A stretch of 64,000 bases of DNA from SAR324 cluster bacterium. Lineage in GTDB: Bacteria; SAR324; NAC60-12. Numbering within the stretch: position 1 is the first letter of the stretch; each line of letters begins with the position of its first letter. A program made the translations under genes and the position numbers. The stretch covers positions 33,208-97,207 of the forward strand of contig JADGAV010000005.1 of the NCBI GenBank assembly GCA_015231825.1, written 5' to 3'. Shown here piece by piece: positions 39,482 through 48,272 of the stretch. The notes under the pieces are model-generated. The model made no database searches. It was not told the DNA's origin and was given only the letters and a program-made list of their open reading frames with translations.

Positions 39482-39760
39482 ATGTCCAACAGCATCGCAG
39501 CCAAAGCAGCAAGCCAAAATCCGATTTCCTATTTAGTCGAAGGCACTGAGCCGTGGAGCGGAAAAACTCTCTGGGATGCAAGTGCATTTTACAGACTCGG
39601 ATTGTATCTGGAAGAAAAATGGGAAACACTAAAATTGTGGAAAGAAAGGATTGAATATCGCAGAAGCCTGAATTTTCTCAATGACCATCTTTTGGAAGAC
39701 GTCGGTCTCACTCGTGATGACGTTGAAAATGAACAGAACAAGTGGTTCTGGCAGAAGTGA
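39482..39760 (+). CDS. DUF1127-like small protein
   Basis: A 92-residue protein whose C-terminal part (FLNDHLLEDVGLTRDDVENE) matches the DUF1127 core, usually written DxxLLxDIGL. The first 45 residues are an extra, slightly hydrophobic region. Small DUF1127 proteins are known to act in phosphate, carbon or RNA-turnover regulation in alphaproteobacteria; the role here is unknown. Good ribosome site (AAGGGAGA). Probably expressed from the sigma54-like promoter at 39401 and thus in the regulon of the preceding two-component pair. Confidence 0.78.
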   Translation: MSNSIAAKAASQNPISYLVEGTEPWSGKTLWDASAFYRLGLYLEEKWETLKLWKERIEYRRSLNFLNDHLLEDVGLTRDDVENEQNKWFWQK

Positions 39761-39829
39761 TTACTCCTGCTGATCCTCTGGAAACTCAGCAATCCTTGTT
39801 TTTTGGTCTTTGAAAACAACGTACGGCAG

Positions 39830-40825
39830 CTATTTCTTGATCGGCAAGTAGTTGATGTAAGGTTCATACGAAATCGTGATCGACTCATAATTTCGGATCA
39901 GATTCGGGTGCTTCAAACGCAGACTTTTAACCACATCACTGAGTTCGCTCTGAGTCTGTACAAGGACCTCAAACTCCAGGTCCGCGATCCCCACAGCACG
40001 GGTGATGTATATTGTGCATGACAGTCCTTTGAGATAGTTGATGAGCTCTGCAAGGCTTTGACGGGAAGACTGGTTCAGGAAGAGAAAGATTTTGAAATGG
40101 GTGTAACCGAGCAGCCGATGGTTGAGCTTCAGGTTATACCCGAGAATAATTTCTTTCTCATGAAGTTTTTCGATCCGGTTTTTGACCATACCCGGGCTTA
40201 GAGAAACGGCCTCGCCTATCTCAATCAGGGAACGTCGCGCATCTTTGCAGAGAATGCCCAGAATCTCATAATCCGTTTCATCAATTTCCGCCTCCTCAGG
40301 GTTTCCGCCCAGAACCAGATCGGTAAGCGACTTTTTCCCCAGGAGATATTTGTGTTTTAAGTGGTGAATTGAAGTTGAAACTGAAAAATTCTTTTCTGCA
40401 ATACATTCTCCGAATCTCTCCAGAAAATCATCCAATACCTCTTCAAATTCGATCGTATTCTTCGCCCAGATGATCAGGGCCAAATCCCAATGCCCTTCGT
40501 GTTGAATGATCCAGCCAATTTTTTTATTCTGACGGCATTCGCTGATGATATGTTTTTCGTTTTCAAGGTCAATATTCCTGAATTTTAAAAAAACGCGATG
40601 GTAAAGAAATCCCAGTCGATTGATATTCAGAATTGTGTAGTATCCTTCTATGATGCCTTTGTTCTCTAAAGACTCCAGGTTGTAGCTGACTACCTGGCGT
40701 GAGAGTTTCAGTTCTCTGGCAATATTCGCAAGATTTTCCCGCGCGTTCAGACTCAACGCGTAGAGTACCTGCTTCTCCTTCTGGTTGATCGCCAGCGAGA
40801 AGTCCTGAACATCGTTTGTTGACAT
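39830..40825 (-). CDS. Tandem-domain Lrp/AsnC-family transcriptional regulator
   Basis: A 331-residue protein made of two complete Lrp/AsnC units. Unit 1 (about 5-150) has the HTH NLANIARELKLSRQVVSYNLESL and a RAM-like sensor; unit 2 (about 180-331) has the HTH SLIEIGEAVSLSPGMVKNRIEKL and a second sensor domain. Normal family members have one unit and dimerise. It is divergent from soxD by about 265 bases, so it most likely controls the methylated-amine cluster, with an amino acid such as glycine, sarcosine or a betaine as effector (inference). ATG 40825 lacks a Shine-Dalgarno; an upstream TTG would add 11 residues. Confidence 0.85.
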   Translation of the reverse strand: MSTNDVQDFSLAINQKEKQVLYALSLNARENLANIARELKLSRQVVSYNLESLENKGIIEGYYTILNINRLGFLYHRVFLKFRNIDLENEKHIISECRQNKKIGWIIQHEGHWDLALIIWAKNTIEFEEVLDDFLERFGECIAEKNFSVSTSIHHLKHKYLLGKKSLTDLVLGGNPEEAEIDETDYEILGILCKDARRSLIEIGEAVSLSPGMVKNRIEKLHEKEIILGYNLKLNHRLLGYTHFKIFLFLNQSSRQSLAELINYLKGLSCTIYITRAVGIADLEFEVLVQTQSELSDVVKSLRLKHPNLIRNYESITISYEPYINYLPIKK

Positions 40826-41089
40826 CAATAGTAAAATTTTTGAAAAATAAATTGACAAAAAGTAATTTAAAATTTAATAAGGCTCGCATATAGCAAAATG
40901 CATTATCATTTTTTTTATAAATTAGTAAAGCCTTTAAAAATTCTTCGCTGTTATTCCACAAAAACGGCAATCATTTGAAGGAGGCCGCGAAGAAGGATAC
41001 GACATTCTCATTTGCTCATGTGGTCTCGCTCTGCAGGGGCCGCTTTTTAAAAATCGATTATTGGGAACCTTTAGCTAGAGCACAGGATC

Positions 41090-41365
41090 ATGAGTTTTAT
41101 GCTGACGTGCCCGAATTGCGGGAAACGCCAAGTGGGTGAATTCACATTTCGCGGATATTTTAAATCACGACCCCAACAAAGTGACGATTTCGCCTCATGG
41201 ACAAGTTATGTTTACTTCAACAAAAACAAAATCGGCAAGCAGTGGGAATGGTGGAATCATGCTTCCGGTTGTCAACGATGGTTCATTGTTGACCGCGACT
41301 CCGCCAAGAGCACTGATCATCAAAGCGTCTGGTTTGAAAACCGCAAGACTCTTGAACATGAATAA
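41090..41365 (+). CDS. soxD: Sarcosine oxidase delta subunit
   Basis: A 91-residue zinc-binding subunit. Cys7 and Cys10 (CPNCGKR), the H..GC pair in NHASGCQRWF and the trailing FIVDRD motif are the family hallmarks. The subunit stabilises the heterotetrameric oxidase. It leads the operon here: order is D-A-G-B, whereas the classical order is B-D-A-G. The gap to soxA is 20 bases. Upstream about 230 bases form the divergent promoter region with the Lrp-type regulator. Confidence 0.9.
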   Translation: MSFMLTCPNCGKRQVGEFTFRGYFKSRPQQSDDFASWTSYVYFNKNKIGKQWEWWNHASGCQRWFIVDRDSAKSTDHQSVWFENRKTLEHE

Positions 41366-41385
41366 AATAAACCCGTAAGCCAACA

Positions 41386-44271
41386 ATGACTGAACGAATC
41401 GCACAACACCCTGATCTCCCTTTGTTTTCTTCTCCAAAGAAATCGTTTTCCTTCACCTTCAATGGTAAAACGATTGAAGCGCATGAAGGTGACACGGTTG
41501 CCAGCGCTCTCATTGCGGCAGGAGTCAGAATCACTTCCCGAAGTTTTAAATACCATCGTCCTCGCGGTCCCAAAGATAATTTCGGGCAGGGTCCCGAGCT
41601 CCTGATGACGGTGGATCATGCCCCGAATGTGAGGTCGGATATGATCCCTGTCAGGGCAGGCATGCAGGTTGAAACACAAAACGCGTGGCCTTCCACCCAG
41701 TTGGATCTGATGAGTATCAATAATTTTGCTGTCCCTCTTTTGCCCAATGGCTTTTATTATAAAATGTTCCATAAACCGAAGTGGCTCTGGCCTATTGCAG
41801 AACGGTTTATTCGCAAAGCAGCAGGATTGGGGAAAATTGATACCCAGGGACGCGCCGTCGATACACGATATGAAAAACGATACCGCTTTCCCGATGTTTG
41901 CGTGGTCGGTTCGGGTCCTGCGGGTTTAGCCTCGGTCAAAGCGGCACTCGACGCGGGAAAGCAGGTTTTACTCATTGAAGAGCAGGAGCAATTGGGCGGT
42001 CATTCTCGTCATACAGTATTCAAAGTTGAAAATTGCCGTGAAAAGAAATTAAACGGATTGACTGAACAGGAAGCAGTCCGGAGCCTGATCGACGAAATTG
42101 AAAAGCATCCAAATCTGGAAATTTTGAGTCAAACCCAGGCCTTTGCTGTTTATGAAGACAATCTGGTAGCGGCACAACGGGGAACAGAATTGTTTAAGAT
42201 TCGCGCCATTTCTGTCGTTTTTGCGCCCGGCGCTACCGATCGGCACCTGGTTTTTGACAACAACGACAAACCCGGCATCATGACAGGGCGAGGAGTGGAG
42301 CGTTTGATTGCCCTCCACGGCATAAAACCGGCCCGCCGTGCAGTGGTGATCACGACGCATGATGGCGGTTATCACACCGCAAAGCTCCTCCATGGCGCAG
42401 GCACAGAAGTACTCGCGGTAGTGGATGGACGACAGAAACCGCCCAAAAATGATTGGGTGGATGGCATACGAAAACTCGGCATTCCCATTTTTGAAGGAAA
42501 AACCATTCACCGGGTAAAAGGCCTCAATCAGGTGAAAAAGGTGGAGATTGGTGACCTCCACGGTCAATTTTCATCACTGAGCTTTGCCTGCGACCTCGTG
42601 GTGCTGGCGGTCGGATATCAGCCTCAGCTCAACCTTTTGTCACAAGGAAGGACCCGTCCCGTCTGGGATAAAAAACGACAAATTCTCCGCGTCACGGATC
42701 TTCCCCAAAATATCTATGCAGCGGGAGAGGTGCAGGGCTCCGCTTCCTTTGCACGACTCTACCAAGAAGGATTTGAAGCCGGTCGGGCTGCAGCTCAGCA
42801 ATCTTCTCTTTCCGAAAGTCAACGTGACGAAAACGAGCTCATTGAAGCTCTCCCTGCGGATATTGAAAGCGGAGGCAAGCATCACTTTATTTGCCCATGC
42901 ATGGATGTGACCCGCTCAGAAGCCTGTCATTCCATCGAGGAAGGATTTGATCAGGTCGAAACACTGAAGCGATACAGCAGCATGGGAATGGGCCCCTGCC
43001 AGGGAAAAACCTGTCATGAGGCAGTCGCTCGATTGGCAGCCCGAGATACGGGACTTTCTGAAACGGAAGCCGTTCCAACAACCATGCGCCCTCCATTGAG
43101 CCCCGTCTCTTTTGGCATTCTGGCAGGGAGAGCTCCCCATCTTGTTCCCCAGCGCAGAACGGCCATGCATCACTGTCATCGGAAAGCGGGGGCCGCCTTT
43201 TTAAACGCCGGGCAATGGAAACGACCCCATTCCTACCTTCCTCCGCAGGAAGAAGCTTTAATGGTGAGGAAGGGGTTGGGGATCATCGATGTCAGCACGC
43301 TTGGAAAACTGGAATTGAGCGGACCGGATGTGATGGATTTTCTGCATTTTATGCTGCCCGGAAAATTCCGTCAACTGGCGGTAGGCCGGGTGCGTTATTC
43401 AACCATGATCGGAGAAGATGGTATATTATTTGAGGACGGCACCATTTCCCATCTGGAGGAAGGCGTATACTATCTTTCAACCACCACCGGCAATCAGGCC
43501 GCAATTGAATCACTTTTCCGCTGGTGGGTGCTGACAGATCAATTCAAAGTTCATATTAAAAATCTCGCACCCGTGCATGCAGCCGTCAATGTCGCGGGAG
43601 AAAAATCAAGAGAATTCATTCAAAAACTGGTGGACATTGACATGTCAAATGAAGCATTTCCCTACATGGCATGCCGAAAATCCACCATTGCCGATGTTCC
43701 CGTTTTGCTCTTCAGGATCGGTTTTACAGGGGAGCTGGGCTATGAAATTCACTTTCCATCAGAATTCGGTGCTCCCCTCTGGGAATATTTTCTTGAACAG
43801 GGGAAATCCTACCCGCTGAAACCATTTGGTGTGGAAACTCAACGAATCCTGCGTTTGGAAAAAGGACATCTCATTCCCGGGGTCGATACGGATGCATTGT
43901 CTAATCCTTATGAGGCAGGAGTGGATTTCACCGTCAAAGAAGACAAGGAGAATTTTGTCGGAAAAGCCTTTCTCAAAAATTTCAAGGAAAGGGGAATCGA
44001 AAACAAACTGGTCTCCTACAAGCTCAATTCTGCAGATCCGATTCCTGAAGACGGCGTTGCCATCTTAAAAAACGGAAAGATAATAGGGCGTGTGACGAGT
44101 TCCCGAATGAGTCCGACACTCGGTTTTGGAATCGGTTTGGCCTGGGTTCCAAGGGACCTGTCGGGGGCAGGAAGCCGATTTCAAATTCGTTTAGCCAACG
44201 GTCAGGATGTGACGGCGGAAACACTCGACCATGCTGCCTATGACCCTCAAGGAGAGCGTTTAACCTCATGA
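41386..44271 (+). CDS. soxA: Sarcosine oxidase alpha subunit, with predicted [2Fe-2S] site
   Basis: A 961-residue subunit: N-terminal ferredoxin-like fold without the iron cysteines (1-110), FAD/NAD-binding part (165-480, VVGSGPAGLASVKAA), a small linker domain (495-550) and a C-terminal aminomethyltransferase (GCV_T) domain (about 590-961) that takes the methyl-derived carbon to folate. The linker domain contains Cys503-x-Cys505 and Cys538-x4-Cys543 (CQGKTC), an arrangement of the HcnB/opine oxidase alpha type that binds [2Fe-2S]. Canonical sarcosine oxidase alpha has DQGKT there with no cysteines. Its stop overlaps the soxG start by 4 bases (ATGA). Confidence 0.92.
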   Translation: MTERIAQHPDLPLFSSPKKSFSFTFNGKTIEAHEGDTVASALIAAGVRITSRSFKYHRPRGPKDNFGQGPELLMTVDHAPNVRSDMIPVRAGMQVETQNAWPSTQLDLMSINNFAVPLLPNGFYYKMFHKPKWLWPIAERFIRKAAGLGKIDTQGRAVDTRYEKRYRFPDVCVVGSGPAGLASVKAALDAGKQVLLIEEQEQLGGHSRHTVFKVENCREKKLNGLTEQEAVRSLIDEIEKHPNLEILSQTQAFAVYEDNLVAAQRGTELFKIRAISVVFAPGATDRHLVFDNNDKPGIMTGRGVERLIALHGIKPARRAVVITTHDGGYHTAKLLHGAGTEVLAVVDGRQKPPKNDWVDGIRKLGIPIFEGKTIHRVKGLNQVKKVEIGDLHGQFSSLSFACDLVVLAVGYQPQLNLLSQGRTRPVWDKKRQILRVTDLPQNIYAAGEVQGSASFARLYQEGFEAGRAAAQQSSLSESQRDENELIEALPADIESGGKHHFICPCMDVTRSEACHSIEEGFDQVETLKRYSSMGMGPCQGKTCHEAVARLAARDTGLSETEAVPTTMRPPLSPVSFGILAGRAPHLVPQRRTAMHHCHRKAGAAFLNAGQWKRPHSYLPPQEEALMVRKGLGIIDVSTLGKLELSGPDVMDFLHFMLPGKFRQLAVGRVRYSTMIGEDGILFEDGTISHLEEGVYYLSTTTGNQAAIESLFRWWVLTDQFKVHIKNLAPVHAAVNVAGEKSREFIQKLVDIDMSNEAFPYMACRKSTIADVPVLLFRIGFTGELGYEIHFPSEFGAPLWEYFLEQGKSYPLKPFGVETQRILRLEKGHLIPGVDTDALSNPYEAGVDFTVKEDKENFVGKAFLKNFKERGIENKLVSYKLNSADPIPEDGVAILKNGKIIGRVTSSRMSPTLGFGIGLAWVPRDLSGAGSRFQIRLANGQDVTAETLDHAAYDPQGERLTS

Positions 44272-44945
44272 AAGCTATCATACAAAAATTGAGTCCGCTG
44301 GATGAAGCCTACCAGCGCAATGCAGCCCATTTTCTGGCCGAGGAAGGGTGGTCGATCCCGGAACATTGCGGAAATCCGGAAAAGGAACGGGCACAACTCG
44401 AGACCGGCAGTGTTTTGGTGGATTGGTCACATATCGGAAAAATAACGCTTCGCGGCAATCATGCGGAGGACTCGGCGAGCCGGCTGGATTCACGTGCCGC
44501 TTCTCTGAAACCTCAGCAAAGCTGCAGTACCGACGACTGGGCTGTTTTGCGTCTGACCGGCGATGAATTTATGATTCTATGCAAATCAGGGAAAGAGAAC
44601 GCAATTTTGGCATCTGTTGAGGGCGATGATCTCTCCATATTGAATCATGGAGGCGGATTGGGATGCCTGGTTTTGGGAGGGAAAGGACGTGATGAAGTCA
44701 TCGAACGCTCTTCGGCGATGAATCTTCGCCGCGATATCGTCCCTGCCGGCACGGTTGTGCAAACTTCGATTCATATGGTCCCCTGCACGATCTTTCGCAC
44801 ATCGAGTCTGGAAATCCTGATCCACACCCGGGATTTTTCCGAGTCGCTTTTTGATGCGCTCATGGACGTGGGGCATGGAGTGGGTTTAATTCCTTCAGGA
44901 GTCGCAACCCTTCCTGTTTCTTTTTCGACTGGTCAGGAGGATTGA
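44268..44945 (+). CDS. soxG: Sarcosine oxidase gamma subunit
   Basis: A 225-residue subunit related to the GCV_T/YgfZ fold; the family is poorly conserved. The call rests on size, the location between soxA and soxB with ATGA overlaps on both sides, and segments such as SVLVDWSHIGKITLRGN and DDWAVLRLTGDEFMILC that resemble other SoxG proteins. It contributes to assembly of the tetramer. Confidence 0.85.
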   Translation: MKAIIQKLSPLDEAYQRNAAHFLAEEGWSIPEHCGNPEKERAQLETGSVLVDWSHIGKITLRGNHAEDSASRLDSRAASLKPQQSCSTDDWAVLRLTGDEFMILCKSGKENAILASVEGDDLSILNHGGGLGCLVLGGKGRDEVIERSSAMNLRRDIVPAGTVVQTSIHMVPCTIFRTSSLEILIHTRDFSESLFDALMDVGHGVGLIPSGVATLPVSFSTGQED

Positions 44946-46141
44946 TGACAAAGAAAATGTGGAAACAGCATGATCTGAAAAAACACTATGACATCGTCAT
45001 CATCGGTGGCGGGGCCCATGGTTTGGCAACGGCCTATTATCTCTCAAAGATGGGGGTTCGCGACGTGGCGGTGCTGGAGGCAAAATATATTGGCTACGGC
45101 GGTTCCGGACGCAACACGGCGATTTTGAGGTCCAACTACCGGACTGAAGAAGGAATCCGATTTTATGACCAGAGTATTCAGCTCTATGAAAACCTGTCTC
45201 AGGAGCTGGACTTCAATCTGATGTTCAGCCAGCAGGGGCATTTTACCCTGGGGCACACGGAAGCTTCGGTATCCGGTTTAACCACGAGGGCTGAAAACAA
45301 CAAGGCGCTCGGGGTGGACAGCTACATGCTGGATCCCATTGAAATTAAAAAGATGTTACCGGAAATCGATATTTCGGATCACCCGCGTTATCCGGTGTTG
45401 GCAGCACTTTATCACCCTCCCGGTGGAATCATCAGGCATGATGCAGTGGTCTGGGGATATGCACGGGGTGCAGAACAGGGAGGCGTCGAGATTCACAATT
45501 TGACAACGGTTGGGGAGATAAGGACCGAAAAGAACAAAATCAAGGGAGTGCAGACCAACCGAGGATTTGTTTCGTGCAACAAATTGATTTCTGTCGTTGC
45601 AGGATGGAGTTCCGATGTTTGTGCAATGGCGGGGATTGAGTTGCCTTTCGTGACACATCCTCTGCAGGCCCTGGTGACTGAGTCCTACAAACCCTGGCTG
45701 CATCATGTCGTGGTCAGCTCCAATCTACACATTTACCTGAGCCAAACGGATCGGGGAGAACTGGTTTGCGGAGGAGGAATCGACGGTTATCCTCACTATG
45801 GAATGCGGTCCACCCTGGCATTTCTGGAAACGTATGCCGCTCATGTTCTGGAGCTTTTTCCTGTCCTGCACAATGTCAAGGTCCAACGCCAGTGGGCCGG
45901 TCTCTGTGATATGACTCCGGATTACAGTCCGATTATTTCTCCCATCGATGAAATCGAGGGGTTTTATGTCAATGGAGGATGGGGAACATACGGCTTTAAA
46001 GCGTCTCCGGCCAGTGGTTACAACAGCGCGCAAATGCTTGCACAAGGAAAAGTTCCCGCCAATATCGCTCCTTTTTCTTACAATCGTTTTCGTGAAAACC
46101 GTTTAGTGGGGGAAAAAGCCGCCGCTTCTGTATCTAACTGA
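44945..46141 (+). CDS. soxB: Sarcosine oxidase beta subunit
   Basis: A 398-residue DAO-family subunit that carries the non-covalent FAD, the sarcosine site and (in the family) a His-linked FMN. Visible are the FAD motif IIGGGAHGLATAYYL, GYGGSGRNTAILRSNYR, the region around IRHDAVVWGYARGAE (candidate FMN-linking His) and the C-terminal FYVNGGWGTYGFKASPASG FAD loop. Start ATG 44945 overlaps the soxG stop (TGATGA). It oxidises sarcosine to glycine; with THF the carbon leaves as methylene-THF. Last gene of the sox block; a 180-base gap with a hairpin follows. Confidence 0.92.
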   Translation: MTKKMWKQHDLKKHYDIVIIGGGAHGLATAYYLSKMGVRDVAVLEAKYIGYGGSGRNTAILRSNYRTEEGIRFYDQSIQLYENLSQELDFNLMFSQQGHFTLGHTEASVSGLTTRAENNKALGVDSYMLDPIEIKKMLPEIDISDHPRYPVLAALYHPPGGIIRHDAVVWGYARGAEQGGVEIHNLTTVGEIRTEKNKIKGVQTNRGFVSCNKLISVVAGWSSDVCAMAGIELPFVTHPLQALVTESYKPWLHHVVVSSNLHIYLSQTDRGELVCGGGIDGYPHYGMRSTLAFLETYAAHVLELFPVLHNVKVQRQWAGLCDMTPDYSPIISPIDEIEGFYVNGGWGTYGFKASPASGYNSAQMLAQGKVPANIAPFSYNRFRENRLVGEKAAASVSN

Positions 46142-46226
46142 AGACCATTCAAATTGAGAAGCGTGTTCGAGTCTATCGTTTTTTAAAATCCATATTCATT
46201 CAAAAAGTTTCGTCAAAAGGAAGTTT

Positions 46227-46259
46227 GCCGGGATCAGACGACGGTGCAGATATCCCGGC
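46227..46259. repeat. Inverted repeat between soxB and the DAO-family gene
   Basis: An 8-bp perfect inverted repeat GCCGGGAT/ATCCCGGC with a 17-base loop, about 85 bases after soxB and 64 before the next ATG. No T-tract follows. It could attenuate or process the long transcript or be an operator. Confidence 0.5.
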
Positions 46260-46322
46260 TGCCTCCTATTTCATCCAAACGGTCACTGAGATCAATTGCA
46301 TTGCAAAGGAAAGGGAAAGCTC

Positions 46323-47636
46323 ATGAATCGAAAAGCAGATGCCATCATTATTGGAGCGGGGGTAATTGGATCCGCCACCGCATTTGAATTGGCAAAACGC
46401 GGTTATAAAACGCTCAATATCGACAAATTGCCTGCTTCCGGCTATGGCTCTACCAGCAATTCCTGCGCAATTGTACGGGCACATTACTCCACCTGGGATG
46501 GAGTGGCGATGGCTTATGAAGGCTTTTTCTACTGGGATGACTGGGTCAATTATCTCGGGGTTGAAGATGAGCGTGGGTATTCCAAATATATGAAAACAGG
46601 GACGATTATCTTCACACTCCATGGGGAGGATCACAGTAAAAAATCACTCAAATATTTTAAAGAAATCGGAGTGGAGCATGAAGTCTGGGACCTGGAGACG
46701 CTCAAGCAGAAAATGCCGATCTATGCCCATGATGCTTATGGAGACATCACTCGGCCCGATGAGGATGAGCACTTTTTTGATAAATCCGGTGATCTGATTG
46801 AAGGTGCGATTTTCACACCGGGATCGGGGTATGTCAGTGATCCGCAGCTGGCAGCTCACAACCTTCAGATGGCAGCAGAATCACATGGAGGAGAGTTTGC
46901 TTTCAACAGTGAAGTCTCAGAAATTCGGCAGGCCGACGGACAAGTTCTCGGCGTCACGCTGGCTTCCGGTGAGGAAATTGATGCACCGGTGCTGGTCAAT
47001 GTTGCCGGCCCGCATTCCTTTGTCATCAATCGAATGGCAGGAGTGGAAGAAGAGATGAACATTAAAACCAAAGCGCTGCGCCATGAAGTGCACCACGTCT
47101 CATCACCACCTGGATTCGATTTTGAAAAGAACGGACTCCACACTTCTGACGGCGGCAACGGCATCTACTTTCGCCCGGAGATTGGCAACAGTATTTTAGT
47201 GGGCAGCGAAGATCCGGCCTGTGATGTCAAAGAATGGGCAGAGAATCCCGATGAATTCAATCGCAACATTACCGATTCACAATGGAAGGCGCAGGTTTAT
47301 CGTCTTTCCCGCCGGATTCCTTCCCTGGAAATGCCTTCCCGTCCTCGAGGCGTGGTCGATCTCTATGACGTTTCGGACGATTGGCTGCCAATCTATGACA
47401 AATCGGCATTGAAGGGCTTTTATATGGCTATCGGTTCCAGCGGCAATCAATTCAAAAATGCACCCATTGCCGGTCACTGCATGGCCGAATTGATCGATGC
47501 CTGTGAAAAAGGACAGGACCATGATCAGAACCCGGTCCAGGTTCAATGTGTTTACACGAAACTGACCCTCAATATGGGATTCTATTCGCGAAATCGCGAG
47601 ATCAATCCGGAAAGCAGTTTTTCTGTGAATGGCTGA
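46323..47636 (+). CDS. DAO-family FAD-dependent oxidoreductase (dimethylglycine/sarcosine dehydrogenase-like)
   Basis: A 437-residue flavoprotein with the FAD motif IIGAGVIGSATAFELAKRGY and the family C-terminal loop FYMAIGSSGNQFKNAPIAG. It resembles SoxB-like and dimethylglycine dehydrogenase N-terminal domains but has no folate-binding domain, so the electron acceptor and the fate of the one-carbon unit are open. Start ATG 46323 with AAGGAAAGGG upstream. Position between soxB and the folate genes makes an N-methyl amine the most likely substrate. It may take the dimethylglycine step or a second substrate (for example another N-methyl amino acid). Confidence 0.82.
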   Translation: MNRKADAIIIGAGVIGSATAFELAKRGYKTLNIDKLPASGYGSTSNSCAIVRAHYSTWDGVAMAYEGFFYWDDWVNYLGVEDERGYSKYMKTGTIIFTLHGEDHSKKSLKYFKEIGVEHEVWDLETLKQKMPIYAHDAYGDITRPDEDEHFFDKSGDLIEGAIFTPGSGYVSDPQLAAHNLQMAAESHGGEFAFNSEVSEIRQADGQVLGVTLASGEEIDAPVLVNVAGPHSFVINRMAGVEEEMNIKTKALRHEVHHVSSPPGFDFEKNGLHTSDGGNGIYFRPEIGNSILVGSEDPACDVKEWAENPDEFNRNITDSQWKAQVYRLSRRIPSLEMPSRPRGVVDLYDVSDDWLPIYDKSALKGFYMAIGSSGNQFKNAPIAGHCMAELIDACEKGQDHDQNPVQVQCVYTKLTLNMGFYSRNREINPESSFSVNG

Positions 47637-47804
47637 ATTTGAAAGTGGATCTGATATCCTTTTCAAAACTATTTTTTACGCAGTAAATTTTTGACGTTGA
47701 CATTTTATTTTCTCTCCAATATCAAGTGCATTCTGAATGTTCAACTGTGTCATCAAGAGGAGCAATCAGCACCTTATTTTTCATAGATTTTGTACGAGGA
47801 ACCC

Positions 47805-48272
47805 ATGTCAATCCGTCAATGGTCTGTTCGTCATTCTCTGTTGATGGAAACGATTTATACCGTCGTGAAATTCGTTTTCATCAGGATACATCCTCTTTTG
47901 GACAGGATCGGCTATGCACGGGTGGAAAAACCGATGGCTTTCGTCGAGAAAAGAGTCAAAGGTTTCTTGTTCAACTGCCAAATGTGCGGCGATTGTTACC
48001 TTTCTGAATCCGGCATGTCCTGCCCGATGAATTGTCCCAAAAACTTAACCAACGGTCCTTGCGGAGGAGTTCGCGACAATGGGAACTGTGAGGTTGATGC
48101 CGGGATGAAATGCGTTTGGGTGGAAGCCTGGGAAGGGAGCCAGCACATGAAGCACGGCAAGAATATCCTTCTGGTGCAGAATCCGGTCAACTTCAGGATA
48201 CAGGGTTCGTCATCGTGGCTGCGTATGACGAAAAAAGCTGTGAACCTGACATCTGCAAAGGAAGCAGTATGA
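47805..48272 (+). CDS. Methylenetetrahydrofolate reductase C-terminal domain protein (MetV-like)
   Basis: A 155-residue cysteine-rich protein. After a short basic, partly hydrophobic N-terminus comes CQMCGDCYLSESGMSCPMNC, then GPCGGVRDNGNCEV and a last Cys in KCVW, the pattern of the MTHFR C-terminal zinc/iron-sulfur domain. In acetogens the equivalent MetV forms a complex with MetF. The ATG at 47805 has a GAGGA ribosome site. Its stop overlaps the metF-like start (ATGA), so a MetVF complex is expected. Confidence 0.87.
   Translation: MSIRQWSVRHSLLMETIYTVVKFVFIRIHPLLDRIGYARVEKPMAFVEKRVKGFLFNCQMCGDCYLSESGMSCPMNCPKNLTNGPCGGVRDNGNCEVDAGMKCVWVEAWEGSQHMKHGKNILLVQNPVNFRIQGSSSWLRMTKKAVNLTSAKEAV

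Noticed and set aside
39830..40825. Siroheme decarboxylase (AhbAB/NirDL) which also looks like two fused Lrp domains
   Set aside because: Both helix-turn-helix regions are well preserved, the HYxRR-type active-site motif of the decarboxylases is not seen, and no haem d1 or siroheme genes are nearby.
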